A stretch of 64,000 bases of DNA, from assembly GCA_011109175.1 (NCBI GenBank), contig RDEW01000004.1, positions 2,098,444 through 2,162,443 on the forward strand, read 5' to 3'. The DNA comes from Dicyema japonicum. Its lineage: Eukaryota > Dicyemida > Rhombozoa > Dicyemidae. Below are positions 1 to 11,884 of the stretch, in pieces (within the stretch, counting starts at the first letter, position 1; the number at the start of each line of letters is the position of its first letter). The notes under the pieces are model-generated. The model searched no databases and had not been told where the DNA came from. It saw only the letters and a program-made list of their open reading frames with translations. Position numbers and translations under genes: made by a program.

Positions 1-49
1 GTGAAATCCCAAACAATTTAAACTGTTTTAAACGTATAGAACGTATAGA

Positions 50-262
50 ATGCGAATCAAAACTTACTACATAAATTTAACTGATGAAATCGTATCCAGA
101 ACAGATATTTATGATCCTATTGAATTAGAAGAATTTATTTCAATTGATTACAATAAAAAGGAGGCAATTGATGATGATTCTCAAATTTGCCACAATTTCG
201 CTGGAACCAAAAATGGGAAATTTGAGAGAGTTTACTGTATTTTAATTGTAGTCGTCTATTGA
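50..262 (+). pseudogene. Possible Tigger/pogo transposase C-terminal scrap
   Basis: A 70-codon open frame with an acidic segment (ELEEFISIDYNKKEAIDDDS) that resembles the acidic tail after the DDE domain of Tigger/CENP-B-like transposases, and loosely the tail of the relic at 23.2 kb. No catalytic motif is present. It may equally be chance. Confidence 0.2.
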
Positions 263-333
263 GGATTTGTGTAGGCGGGAAATTAAATTTGTTTGTTGTG
301 GTGTTATTTTAGTATTGTTCTGTTTTGTCTCAG

Positions 334-531
334 AGACAAGTCACACCTGATTATCTTTTGCATTTAAACAACTTTCGGTTGATCAAAGAGTTCTTTTCTT
401 CATTCTCCTTGAATGACCCTCCTCGTTTATTATCGACCCAATTTTACATAGACCACGTGTACTATGAGTTAATGAAAATTATTGATATGGTGAATAATAA
501 GTTCAATGGTGATTATTTATGTAAATGTTAG
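334..531 (+). CDS. Unidentified exon-like open frame
   Basis: A pyrimidine-rich stretch ending in CAG at 331-333 looks like a 3' splice site and is followed by 65 codons with natural-looking composition (RQVTPDYLLHLNNFRLIKEF at the start), ending in TAG at 529-531, where a GT may also act as a donor. I do not recognise the family. It may be an internal or terminal exon of a gene extending left of the window. Confidence 0.25.
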   Translation, partial: RQVTPDYLLHLNNFRLIKEFFSSFSLNDPPRLLSTQFYIDHVYYELMKIIDMVNNKFNGDYLCKC

Positions 532-534
532 ATG

Positions 535-1285
535 TACAAACTCACAAATTGATGTGTTATTTGTTGGGACCCCGACTTGATGATTATGGAGTGATTAATG
601 AAGTGTTAACATGGTTGATTTAAGATATGAAAAGACAGTGGGGACATCAAGTATTATTTTATTTAATATGAAGGTCCTTCTAAATTTCCACTAATGTCTG
701 ATGTAATGAAGACTACTCCCCAGACATCACTTGACTTTGCAAGTTTTATATTTTCAAGGTTCAATACTCATTAATTTTAATAATAATAATTATTTGTGAG
801 GAATGTGTAAGAATATTCCTCTAAATTAGTGACTGTGATCATAATGGTGACAAATAATTGAATAATCCCTGATATTAAGTACTAACAATATGGATTATCA
901 CATTAAATGAAATTCAACACCAATCATATTTAACACTTTAGATCTTAAGGACTTGTCTTTCTTGATTGATACTTTGTGACAAATTAAAAACCCACGATTG
1001 GTACATAAATTAATTAACTGTTAATTAAATAGAGCTTTAAACGAATTATAATGATATCTTATTTTTGTATGTCTGTAAAGGACTCGATTATTAAATCGTT
1101 AATGTTTTAAAAGAAAATAATCAATCTCAGCAACAGATTCCTAGAAATTATAGCAAAATGATTAATCGTTTAGGTACAATCTCTCGATTCAAAAAAGTAT
1201 TACTTATTTTTTGTGACAGGGACACGAACAATCAAATTACGATCAGTAATTCATAATTAGCCCTCTACCACCTATGTCAAAATGA
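535..1285. other. AT-rich intergenic DNA
   Basis: No open frame with recognisable coding character, RNA gene or repeat structure was found here. Confidence 0.5.
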
Positions 1286-1289
1286 TTCA

Positions 1290-1530
1290 AGAGCATACTC
1301 AGCTGCCGAGAAGGCCGAGAGATCAAAACGAGCAAAATACACCGTCCTACCTCATGGTGTTTTGTTTGTTCCACACGCAATTGGACCATCCAGTTCCCTT
1401 GCGACCTCGAATTCTTGCGTCGTCTAAGGAATCGGATTTTTACATCTACTGGAGATCTCATCGACCGCTGCTAACAATTTTTAGCGAATCATGTTCGCAA
1501 TCCTGAAAAAGAATAGCCACACAGTTAGGA
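1290..1530 (+). pseudogene. Non-LTR retrotransposon ORF C-terminal fragment
   Basis: The frame starting at about 1290 reads SAAEKAERSKRAKYTVLPHG then FVPHAIGPSSSLATS. This matches the segment of many invertebrate non-LTR ORF2 proteins in which an Ala/Glu/Lys-rich helix is followed by KY and a FVPxAxET-type motif. It ends in stops. The nucleotides at about 1405-1530 recur, diverged, at 49260-49380. Confidence 0.45.
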
Positions 1531-1730
1531 CGGCTGCCTTATGGCTTTTGAATGGATCTCGCAAAATTGTTTATTCTGACTATTTCTAACTTATTGACAC
1601 GGTTGTTTTTGTAACAGAACGTTTAAGAATAACAAAGTCAGAAATAAAAATGTGTTTCAGAGACGGAGACATTAATAACAAAGTCAGAAATAAAAATGTG
1701 ACTTTAAAAATAGTCCATTATTATGGCTGA

Positions 1731-2465
1731 GACAAATCGGCAAATTATTAAAGGCATTCGTATAGGCGCAGCGTTGTTATGTAAGACGTCTCTAAATGCG
1801 AGGAATTTGTTCCTCTAATGCGCGTATTAGAGAACACCAGGGTAGATCAAGGTAGACGTTCCAGGGATACCTACAGTTCACTGTTTTAAACCGAACCCTA
1901 GAGTCTTACATTGGAATATAAAAGACAGAGTCCGTAGATGGGAAGAGGGGTCAATTAGACAATGGGCGAGGAAAGTTGTTAAAGGTCAAAAAGTAACTTT
2001 TTTGGTTGGTTTAATAAAGTGTCTTTAAATTCATACATATTAATCCATCATTTGAGATATTTTTAATAAATTTTATTAAATTAATAATAAATTAATAATT
2101 AAAAAAAACACCCCACTTTATTTAACAAACAATAAAAAAGTTAATATATTTATTAATCAACAACCTTCCTCGCCTGCCTGTTCGCCAGCCTCCTCAGGCA
2201 GGTTCGATTCTGGTTGCTGAAACAACTCCGAGAGCACCTTGTCTAATTGAACCCTCTGCCCATATGGCATCTCAGGGCTCTGCCTCCTATACTCCAGTGT
2301 CAGGCTCTCTAGGGNTGCAAATTACTAAAGGCATTCGTATAGGCGCAGCGTTGTTATGTAAGACTTCTCTAAATGCGAGGAATTTGTTCCTCTAATGCGC
2401 GTATCAGAGAACACCAGGATAGATCAATGTAGACGTTCCAGGGATACCTCAGTTCACTGTTTGGT
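1731..2465. repeat. Three partial copies of the RLE-family 3' region
   Basis: Positions 1731-1985 (+) and 2321-2465 (+) are direct copies of one another. The first continues into sequence matching, in opposite orientation, the 3' part of the element at 4.39-6.57 kb. Positions 2160-2314 are a minus-strand copy of that same 3' part. A single N at 2315 lies between the copies. The repeated unit holds a perfect GAGGAA-TTTG-TTCCTC hairpin. Confidence 0.55.
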
Positions 2466-3040
2466 TTATTTGATATTAATTATAAGTACTCAATTAAATA
2501 ATGTGATTAACCATTATTGATTAAGAAAAGTTCAATAATTTCATTTTTGAGTCAACACGTTAAATTATTATACTGGATGCAAGCTTTAGAGATTTTTATT
2601 TCTGCAGATTTATTAATAATTGACACATCTGCCTTATTATATTGGCATTGATTGTTGAGTCGAGATTTTTTGTGTTTTAATGACATATATAGTTGACCTC
2701 ATTATAAGTGATTTTTAACAGTAAATGATTATTCTATCATCTACTAACTGTTTAGAACACGTGGAATAATAATCCACAAATCACCTTAATGGTAATTCTT
2801 TAACCAAAAGAGATAGCCCGACCATAGCTTATTGACTGAACATTGTATACTAATGAATTTGCATTTAACAAAGATTGTGTTCATCTTCCAAGAAGACTAT
2901 GTCAATTTCTTATAATGTTAGAGAATATTGTTTGGCTCATCAATTCTACAGCCAAAACCAACGAGAAATCACATTTTGTTACAATTAAAGGATTTAAAAG
3001 ACACGATAATCTTTTATGGATACTCCATGTGAGATATTTA
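2466..3040. other. AT-rich DNA without identified content
   Basis: An open plus-strand frame runs from 2843 to 3259, but its right half is the antisense of the 3' tail of the minus-strand retrotransposon that follows, so it is not called as a gene. Confidence 0.4.
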
Positions 3041-4388
3041 TTTATTAACCCAGAAATCACGAGAAAGAGGATAAAAGTTATCGTCCAATTAAGTGATCCC
3101 CGTATCTATACCAGTCCTTTGGAGCACTGGATTAATTTACACAATGGCGAAGGTTTCTTCCCATATCTCGGGCAGGCGTCCATATATAGTCTGAAGTCCG
3201 ACCCGAGGAGATGGTCAGGGGACTTTGTCATCTTGAGGAAGTCCTATGACGTTCCGTAACGTATTTCATGATTAAGGAACGTTTAGTATTTTCAGTAGTA
3301 ACTAAGTGGACATCTTTTTCGGTGATCTCAATAGTATTCTGGGACATCAGTTTTTTAAAACTTCCAGCTTGCTCTGTGTTGATAGTGATAACGGGCAATT
3401 CATGCAGCACAGGCGTACTCATACTAGGTAGAACAAATTGTTTGTATATAAATTCTAATGATGGGTGGGTAGATACTGGAGAGTGAGTGAAAGTCTTGAG
3501 AATTCCAATTTTCTTTTGAATCCTCGCGGTTACTAGGTCCACTTGATGAGTGAATGTGAGGAAAGGATCCAAGGATTGAAAGGGTCTTCGTAATGGGAAG
3601 CAGGGAGTCATACAATTTTATTCGTGGTGTTGCCCGTACTTCTTTTCGTGATGGGGTAAACTTCATTACATGTAACGTTCATGGTGATATATTCAGACGG
3701 TTCTTCAGGAACCAAAGACCAAGCAGGGAGTCATACAATTTTATTCGTGGTGTTGCCTGTACTTCTTTTCGTGGTGGGGTAAACTTCATTACATGTAACG
3801 TTCATGGTGATATATTCAGACGGTTCTTCAGGGACCAAAGACCCATCAGGTTTAATAGATCTTGTAAGGTCGTCTACTCGATTCTTCGATGTTTTAATGC
3901 GACCACGAGATCATCCGCATACAATAAAAGAATTATGTTTTTTTGGTTGGGGACTGGAGGTCACTGAGGAACATATTGAAGAGTTCGAGAATATAGATGT
4001 CATCTAAACCGCGAGACGACGAGTAATTTATTTTCCTGATTACTGAGTGCACCATTAAAGGATCGAAGAAAGTAATGTTGGGGCATTTCTCCCTTCGACT
4101 GTGGTCTGAACGAACACCCAGGTCTTTTGAATATGGTTTATGACTAATATTCACATAGTACTTCATAATGTCATTGGGATTTGCACATGGCTCTTGATAT
4201 CCAATTGAATGTGGAGAGCACTTCTTGAGCCTCCTTATCGATTCCCATAGTACAGTGGGGGATGTATTGTTTGTAGCTTTTCTAAGCAATGCTTCCCAAC
4301 GTTCTTTGGTGTGTTTTGTGATGTTCCTCGTGATTTCTTTATTCAGTTTTGACATCCTATCAATTTCTCCATATTCGTCTTCCGTTCT
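3041..4388 (-). pseudogene. CR1/Jockey-like retrotransposon relic (family B)
   Basis: Read on the minus strand, about 4385-3933 gives the linker before reverse transcriptase, with ERWEALLRKATNN and the degenerate SPGLDGI-type motif SSRGLDDIYI. The catalytic core is deleted. At about 3670-3430 the RT C-terminal region follows (PITKTLSILG, then FTHQVDLVTARIQKKIGILK after a frameshift). The 3' end at 3041-3104 has the tail shared with other families here (GGGATCAC, then TTCTCG, then GGTTAATAAATAAA). It abuts the 3' end of the RLE-family element at about 4388. Confidence 0.7.
3599..3844. repeat. 123-bp tandem duplication inside a retrotransposon relic
   Basis: Positions 3599-3721 and 3722-3844 are two adjacent direct copies with a few substitutions. 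They fall in the RT C-terminal region of the minus-strand relic. The unit length is a multiple of three. Confidence 0.85.
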
Positions 4389-6571
4389 TGTCTGGTTGCT
4401 GAAACAACTCCGAAAGCGCCTTGTCCAATTGAACCATCTGCCCATATGGCATCTCCAGGCTCTGCCTCCTGTATACCAGTGTAGGCTCCCTAGGATCCGC
4501 TTTAATACAGTGAACTGTAGATAGGCCTGGAGCATCTTATCTACCCCCTAACTGCTTCAGATAACCCTTGTGGTACTTTTTTGCAATTCCTTTCCATGTC
4601 ATTACTGTTGGAATAACGAGGTCCAAAGACTTGGCCANGGCATCTCCAGGCTCTGCCTCCTGTATACCAGTGTAGGCTCCCTAGGGTCCGCTTTAATACA
4701 GTGGACTGTAGATAGGCCTGGAGCATCTTATCTACCCCTAACTGCTTCAGATAACCCTTGTGGTACTTTTTTGCAATTCCTTTCCATGTCATTACTGTTG
4801 GAATAACGAGGTCCAAAGACTTGGCCAGACTCCTTATCGTGTATTACAATGTCCAGTTTATTGTGATTGACTAGCATCGAGGTACGGATAACACTGTCTA
4901 CCTCAATTTGGACCCTGGTGTTCTCTACTACAGATTGCACCTTATGAGTCCGTAACTTTCTGGTGTGGCGAATACCATTCTCTTGACCCAGCTATCAGGG
5001 TGTCGTGCATTCGCATTAGGATACGCTCACTTAGTTGGACTACTTCACACAGTCCACGGCCGAATTTATCACGGAGTAAATATAGTCTCCTTATTGACTG
5101 CCCAGATACTTATATCTTTTGTGTTCCTCTAGGACTCTTACTAACTCGCTACATACTTGCGTGTTAGTCGCAAACTTTGAATAATTCAAATCTAGTCCTA
5201 TACTCTCAAAGAATTCCCTGGTACATAACCCCATGGAGTAGAGTTCCTCGGCTGTTCGAGCATACATCTNACAATGAACTAGTATTTGCTCAAATCGGTC
5301 ATTGAGACGGAGACTCAATGGCTCCAAACAGATAACAAGAGCAGTGAAACATGTTATCCCCTTGAAAGATCCCCTCTTTGTTTTACCTCTCCTATCCAGT
5401 GCCTATTATAGTTCAGATGAATACTCCACAAATTCATCACAGCCACTACAAAGCTGATGGACCACACAGGCATACATAGACTGTGTAGGCACTCGATTAG
5501 GTATGAATTATCAACTAAATCGTAAGCCTTCTTCACATCCATTCACATAGACAAAAGTGAGTTTCCGTGATACACAGAAAGGCACTTGTTGATCAAAGTT
5601 TGCTCTTTTGCCCGCTGACTTCATTAGCCACCAATTTGGTCATCATTTTATACAGGGTTGGTATGCAGGTAATCGGTCGAAAATCTGCAGCAGACTGATG
5701 GTTGCCCAGCTTGGGATCAAATAAGTTGACCCTGTGAAGGCCCAATAAGGAATAGTTTCCGGGTTAGTGATGTTTTTCTGTAATACACGGCACATAGACT
5801 CGTGTNTTATACAGGGTTGGCATGCAGGTTATCGGTCGATAATCTGCAGCAGACTGGGGGTTGTCCAACTTTGGGATCAAATAAGTTGTCCCTGTGCATG
5901 CCCAATCAGGAATCGTTTCCGGGTTAGTAATGCTTTTCTGTAATACATGACACATAGACTCGTGTAATAAAGTGCATCTTTTGATAAAGAAATTATAAAC
6001 TTTATCGACCCCGGTCGTTTTCCAATCAGGGAGATGTCTCACTACCGCCTCAAATTTCTTGCGAAAATCGAAAATTCCGCAAGATTCCGCCAAGAAAAGA
6101 GCGGCGCTGTACGGGACATTCCACGCATTTCCTCAGCGTGGTTTAGCCTCTCACATACTACCCCATGTGGAAAGCATTTCCGCGTCCTTCTGGGAACATA
6201 CACTATGGCCATTTTCGTGTAGGCGACGGTAAAACAATCTGCGATTAAACTCAAACAGATTATTTTCTATCCTTCTCTTACACCGACTTTCATGTGTATA
6301 GAGTTTCCTCTTATACACCATTATTGCCCCCTCTAACTCCATCTTTGCCCTCCTCAACTCTTTGAGGTCCCATTTGGGAACACAGTTTACTAATTAGCCC
6401 CTTTACTATAGCCGGTGCTTTTCCTCTAACCCCTCTCGCCACACTACTTATGTGCCCCTCCAGTGCTTCCAGCTCAGTCTGTCTACAAGCAATCTTGGCA
6501 CAGATCTGCTCCCTCCATTTACTGGGTGCTCTGGGCTTGTCCGTCAATTCCTTCACAAGAAATGAACTCAC
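4389..6571 (-). pseudogene. RLE-type non-LTR retrotransposon relic (family A)
   Basis: Minus-strand fragments in order are: an N-terminal linker (6571-6042); RT with PDWACTGTTYLIPK, DYRPITCMPTLY and VDKVYNFFIK (6093-5764); a segment with MDVKKAYDLVD and NYNRHWIGEVK (5542-5354); GLDLNYSKFATN and RYKYLGSQ (5327-5091); and a restriction-like endonuclease region with NHNKLDIVIHDKES followed by LVIPTVMTWKGIAKKYHKGY (4940-4400). These match RT plus C-terminal PD-(D/E)xK endonuclease elements. Frameshifts, stops and local duplications at Ns 4637 and 5806 show it is dead. Confidence 0.75.
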
Positions 6572-7011
6572 CTGAAGATGGTTTGATCAGGACGAATTGT
6601 CCATGAATCTGATTTCGTATATTGAAAAAATCAAAAAGTAAATACAAGATGGAACAACGTAGTTCCCTCTTAGGGTGACTTTAGTTTGATTATTTAAAGA
6701 GAGCAACTCGAATGAATGTTTTTTAAATCAATAAGACCCTTTTCTCAAATCGCCCAAGAATGAAGTCAGAGTGAGGGCCGAAACACATTCAACGATTTTC
6801 ACTTTACTGATAAGAAGGGTAAAACGTCTCCTTCAAACAACTCAGAAATTGAATAATGGAAGACTCGGGGACCGATTCCAGACCCTAGTTGGATCCAAAT
6901 GTTATTAATGCTTCGTATCATAAAAGTAAATCTTCGACGTCATATAAGTAAGGGACCCGTAAATAATTTTCAGAGGGCAATAAAACAAGAAAACACACAT
7001 TAAAAAAACAG
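6572..7011. other. Intergenic DNA, nothing identified
   Basis: No conserved frame or repeat was recognised. It lies downstream of the ACTR5 stop codon and should hold its 3' UTR. Confidence 0.4.
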
Positions 7012-8862
7012 TTATTTGAAAATGGAGGCATTAGAAAGAGGATGCTGTGGCATATAATCAGCCCCCATCTCCCAATAATCGGCAGATTTAATACACGACT
7101 GGTCAAATAAACATGATTTTGAGAACTGAGAGGCCCCAATCCAAGCCGAAAGGAAAGGATCAGCTATAATACAATAACCATCAGTACAGCACAATGTCAC
7201 ATTAATATCGGATTTGAATGGCCTAATTGGTATCATCTCCCGTAAGATCCGTTGATCTAGATTGGGGAGTTTGGCCACCCCACCAGAAATCATAATGTTC
7301 TACAAAATAACACCAAACCAATCACAGATGCCAGTCTTTGCTGCTCCGATTCCGAAAACCCCTTCAATACAGACTCGATGGTTTCAACCAGTCCACTCTG
7401 GGGGACACCAACTATGCTGGGCTGAAATATCAATTCAGGAATCCTAAAATATCCAAAGAACTGTAAAACCGAATTCTTTGTGACCCCAGTCGAATTACGT
7501 TGGAATCGTAGAATTCAGATAGCAATAGTTCATTCTTTAGAATCGGCACATTCCTTGTGTAGGGAGTATCACCGATTGGAGAGGTTGTGGAGGACTGTGG
7601 AATGTCGTGGCAGGGACGTTTTCCATTCCCGTCAGTCAACTCTCCAATTCTTTCGAGGAACATGTCTTCCTAGCAATCAGCAAATATTCTAACGGTTTCG
7701 TTCTCGGCTGCGATCAAGTGAGGATTAATAGCCGAGGCATTCCTTCTTCGTGATCCATAGACAAGTCCTCGAAGTGATTTTATCGAACTCTGTAACTCCG
7801 TTGTGGAGTAAATACCAAAATTCTTCATTTCCTTCTACCAGAATAAACTCAAAATCAACAAATGCACTCTCCAAGTTACGACCTTCCACCATTTCTTGTA
7901 TTCGCATTAATTCGACTAATTTGTCCTCGTTTTTCATTGGCTTTAATAAAGTCACTTCCAGTACTATATTATCTAGTCCGGGTTCATCACAGAGATCGTC
8001 TGTGTAGGCTTCAGATCGAAGACCGACCACGTTCTCAGAATAAAACTGATCCTCATTCCAGGCACGGATCTCTTTGTTGTAGTCCATAGCAACGTAGCAG
8101 TGGTTTTGGAAAAGTTTCTCCTTGTGACCATAGAGTACCTCGACACGTTGACTGATAAGACTGGCAGACAGACGAGGACGGTCCGCCAGAAGAGACTTCT
8201 TTAAATGTTCGATGAGAACTCTCCCGCCCATACTAATGCGACAGCACCTTGAGAAAACAGGGAGTCCGTCCAAAATCGGCAAAATATGGCAAGAATTAGC
8301 CCCGAAATTGAGACTAAGACAATCGGAAGAGGTAGTCGAATCCAGAGCAGAGTAGGTCGAGAAGAGTTGGTCAATTCCGTAACAGACGGATGGAACACCG
8401 TAGCACTCAAACAGAAGTTCGCTCATTTCTGGGATAATAAAATGAGAATACGTTGACGAGAGAGTGAAGGATTCCCAATGACCTCTGAAACGACAACAGG
8501 GGTGGAGATATTTTTTGCGACACCAGAGATACCAAGGTTGTCAAAGATATGGTCAAAAATAATCTCCTGGTATGAAAAATTGCAGACAATTCCTCCTTCG
8601 AAGGGAGAACGCACGTGGTACTTCAAGGAGTCAGAAAAGGAGATATCATTTCCCACAAAGATTTCATCCTTCTAATATTAACACCAGTGAACCCGCACGT
8701 TAGGAAAACGGTTTCGAATCACGGTTGGACGGAAAATCATTTCTGGAGTGGTGGAAAATCCCCATCCTGCCTTGCAAAAGTAACTCCCTATTATGAGAAT
8801 AATCCATGGAACCGTTGTCTATTATAATGGGGGACGGCAATGGTAGGGATATTTCACATGAC
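7012..8862 (-). CDS. ACTR5: Actin-related protein 5 (INO80 subunit), multi-exon
   Basis: ARP5 is a nuclear actin-fold subunit of the INO80 chromatin remodeller. The N-terminal exon gives PIIIDNG, then after a 25-nt intron (8788-8812) SYFCKAGWG and PEMIFRPTVIRNR, the actin nucleotide-binding loop. Next come YHVRSPFEGGIV, then the ARP5 signature MSELLFECYGVP after a 23-nt intron (8429-8451). The central charged insertion typical of ARP5 follows, then QRIRIPELIFQPSIVGVPQS across a 26-nt intron (7444-7469), NIMISGGVAKLP across another (7300-7325), and the C-terminus YWEMGADYMP with stop at 7012. Further introns are 21 nt (8672-8692) and 24 nt (7670-7693). The true start is unresolved: an acceptor-like TTACAG ends at 8863, so a 5' exon or leader is likely upstream. 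Confidence 0.9.
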
Positions 8863-9020
8863 CTGTAAGGGAAATTTGTTGGATATGGGAGGTCGGTGAC
8901 TTTACTATAATATTATTTATTTAATTATTTTTTATAAGCATGAAACTTACTTGCACATTATTATTTTTAATTAAGAAATATAAAATAATTTTAATTTAAT
9001 AATTTAATAATTACGAAACT

Positions 9021-9172
9021 TTGGCCCTAAAACGCTTAAGTTCCTGAACCATTTGGGAAAACTACTAACTGACAAAACTGGTGATCTTCGTGAGACGAGA
9101 TGGCTCAAGGAGAGGCTCTCGTTGGCTGTTGTCCGTGGGAATAGCTTGTGCATCTCCCAACAGCTGAATTAA
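9021..9172 (+). pseudogene. Non-LTR ORF2 C-terminal fragment
   Basis: The plus frame reads LTDKTGDLRETRWLKERLSL then AVVRGNSLCISQQLN. This is the extreme C-terminus of invertebrate ORF2 proteins of the VGLRLG type, in which a TGD-R-FL-QR-S-A-QRGNA pattern ends the protein. The pieces at 1290 and 14200 derive from the same kind of protein. It is truncated at the 5' side. Confidence 0.55.
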
Positions 9173-9209
9173 AATTAACTATTCTTTTTCCTTTTTCCTT
9201 ATAAAATTA

Positions 9210-9566
9210 CGAATGGAAAGCGGTGGCCAAGAGAAATTTCGCGTGGCGCCATCTGGTGATGCGTGGTTAATTGGTTAAAGTTTTCTGCTTGCTTGTCTGT
9301 TCCTCCTCTCTCTTCCTATTAGAATGGCGTCATGTGATCAACATGTCTAGGTGACGCCCAGTGCCAGGCCGGCACGAAAAAGGATCATTTGCTCTCTCCC
9401 ACTCCACTGGAGGGGTTTCCACAACTGTATGTAATGAACCTCTTACCTTTTATGTGGATTCCGGATGGACTCTGTTTCTGTGGAAGTGGAAACTGGATAT
9501 ACTTAATTAGTTGTTTACTTTAACTTCTTTCTCGGTGTATCCGGGGTTATTAAATTAACTAATTAA
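9210..9566 (+). repeat. SINE-like interspersed repeat (second family), copy 1
   Basis: The right part (9352-9566) carries the block GCACGAAAAAGGATC, CCACTGGAGGGGTTTCC and the tail CTCGGTGTATCCGGGGTTAT. All recur at 10090-10300 (+) and 17195-17405 (-), and in part at 54355-54445. The left part (9230-9345) resembles 22235-22345. Confidence 0.5.
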
Positions 9567-9959
9567 AGGAGAAATTCAATCAAGATTGTATTCCTTCTAC
9601 AAGGATATGAAATAAGCCGAGATAGTTCTCAAAAATTCCTGGAAATTACTTTGGGAAGATCTGGTAACTCTCCGTAAAAAATATCACGACAGAGGGAAGA
9701 AGATTGGTTGATCAGGTCCTCGACAAGACTGATAAGAGTTCAACGTTCGGGCGAAATTACAAGATTAAACTGTTGGTATGGGGCGTCACGTCATTCACTC
9801 TATCTTCAAACATAACATTATACTCCGCAGATAAGGCTGAGAAGGCTCAAGGGAAAAACTAGGAGTGGTTCTTGGATGGGTTCACGATGAGAGGCACATG
9901 CAGGAAATCACTGTTGTTTCAAGAGACCGGGACAACTAACTACACTCATGGTCCATAAC
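9567..9959. other. Unassigned DNA between repeats
   Basis: No convincing frame or structure was found. It is probably older retrotransposon debris. Confidence 0.3.
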
Positions 9960-10300
9960 GTACATGGAGTCAATTGGCTCTTCCGTTGTTATCGTGGAAG
10001 GCTACATAAATTATGTCGATGGGGACTTTTGAAGTTTTCCGTTTTTCACCTTGCCTTCTTCAATTCCTAAGAGGCGTAATGGAATCTACCAAATCTCAGA
10101 AGACACCATACCTGGTCAGCGTCCAAAAAGGATCTCCCTCTTTTCTACACAAGTGTCGAGGTTCCCGCAATGGCGGATGTATATTGACGTAGTGCTTGGA
10201 AAGAATGTTTCTCACTCCAACCATGTGAACTGGAAACACCTAACTATACGTTAATCAACTCTTAACCTCTTTCTGGTATATCCGTGGTCACAAAATAAAA
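9960..10300 (+). repeat. SINE-like interspersed repeat (second family), copy 2
   Basis: It shares TCTCAGAAGAC, CGTCCAAAAAGGATC, GAGGTTCCCGCAATG and a terminal TTTCTGGTATATCCGTGGT block with the copies at 9.35 and 17.2 kb. Its left part aligns with the tRNA-like head region of the 17.2-kb copy only weakly. Confidence 0.45.
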
Positions 10301-10396
10301 ATGCGTGAAAATTCAAGTTTGCATAGACTAATGGATGGGGGTAACTATTACTCAATGCTCAGTACTGTCAAGTCATGTGACTGAAATAGGCTTATA

Positions 10397-11808
10397 CAGT
10401 ATGACCTCTATTTGGGGCACCTATTTAAAAAAAATGCCCCAAAAACAGAGGTTTCCCCGAAAATGGAGGTTCGGCATTTTCTTTAAATTTATCCACAGTT
10501 TAACAATTTAAATTTGCTTTTTATTAAATTTATAGATAAATAATGTTTTTTTTTTTTATAGATTTTTCAGAATATATTAAAAACAAATTTATTTAACGAT
10601 AGGAAAATAGTCTGTTAATTTCCCTCCGGTTGCGGATTTTTTCATTTGCATTCCTAATATTTTTCTGAAATTATAATAATCTTTCAAAGCTTCAGGAAAC
10701 AAATTGAAAATGTTCTCTTCAAGTGTATTCATCGCTGTTATTGTTTCCAAATGAGAATAGGTACATTTTACTCCGTCGTATATATTCTCGTCATCATTTT
10801 CTACTTCATTTTCAGTAATTATATCTTTAATTATGTTATCTAAACTCTCCAATTCATTATTCACCAATGAGAGAGTTTGAAAACGACATTCATCAATTTT
10901 CTTCCAACAATTAGTAATTGATTCAGAGTGTATTTGTTGCCATGTCTTCCCAACAATAATGATTATTTGTCTGAGATTTACTTGCTTTAAATTCAACATT
11001 GTAAACTTATCATCCTCAAAAGATAGGGTAAAATCCATCAAATTATTTAAATAATTGGATTTGAACGATTTAATAACTCCCATATCTAAGGGTTGAATTA
11101 ATGATGTTGCATTTTTTGGCAGAAAAAAATAGCTCAATGTTAGAAAAATGATTATTCTTGTGACAACTTGAATGTCAAGCAAAAGGACAATTTTTGGGTT
11201 GTGTTGAATTATTTCTTCGTTGACAAGACAATTTGATTGTACGGACCCATTATTTATAAAGTTCATATAATTTTGTTTAATTCTAGATACTGCTCCTAAA
11301 CAATAGAATTATCAGATAACCTTTACTAATTTTATACTTTTTAACATTATCTCGTTCGCTCATGAAACAATTTTCGTTGATTTCTTGGACAATTTTAAGC
11401 TTTAAATCCAGAGTAAGCTTCCTCCCCATTATTATTATTACCTCCAGGATCACTGGGTCAAAAAGAAAGAAAAGTTCTCATCTAACTAAGTGATCCCAGA
11501 CCGACAAAGGTAAGGACGAGTCCGGCGAGGTCGAGAATCCTGAATAGCTCTTCTCATTTGAACAGCTCTTCCTCCCCATGACAACAAAAACGCTAATCTA
11601 GCACGCGAAGTTTAAAAAAATTTTATATAATTAAATTTAATATTAATTGTAAGACTTTATATAAATTAAAAAAAATTAAGTGCCCCACTAAGAGGTTCAG
11701 GTAATTTCCAAATTAGTAAATTATTGTATAAAAATGATCTAATTTTCAAACTGCCCCAAAAATAGATGTGCCCCAATGAGGAGGTCGCCCCAAATGGAGG
11801 TTGCACTG
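10397..11808 (-). mobile_element. Tigger/pogo-like DNA transposon, internally deleted
   Basis: The 1412-bp element starts CAGTATGACCTCTATTTGGG at 10397. On the other strand it starts CAGTGCAACCTCCATTTGGG at 11808. Both ends are flanked by TA (10395-10396 and 11809-11810), the expected target duplication. Inside, minus-strand codons at 11266-10589 encode the C-terminal part of a DDE transposase: KIVLLLDI at the second acidic position, then FLPKNATSLIQPLDMGVIKS, the hallmark of the Tigger/pogo family, and an acidic tail. The N-terminal DNA-binding domain and first catalytic Asp are missing, so the copy is non-autonomous. Subterminal GGGGCRACCTC repeats occur inside both ends. Confidence 0.85.
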
Positions 11809-11884
11809 TACTAGGATTTAGACTGCATTTGACTGCAAGAAAGTAAAAAACATAAATCAAAACTAAACCCAAACTAAGCCAAAT

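Noticed and set aside
2843-3259. 138-codon plus-strand frame as a gene
   Set aside because: Its second half is the exact antisense of the 3' tail of the minus-strand CR1-like relic.
3804-4007. Plus-strand frame starting MVIYSDGSSGT resembling an RNase H domain start
   Set aside because: It is antisense to a clear minus-strand retrotransposon relic, has no further RNase H motifs, and overlaps the 123-bp duplication.
7725-7760. WITKKE in the ACTR5 region as the C-terminal WITRKE motif
   Set aside because: It lies before the FQPS and SGG blocks, so the order is wrong; it is read-through of an exon into an intron-proximal frame.
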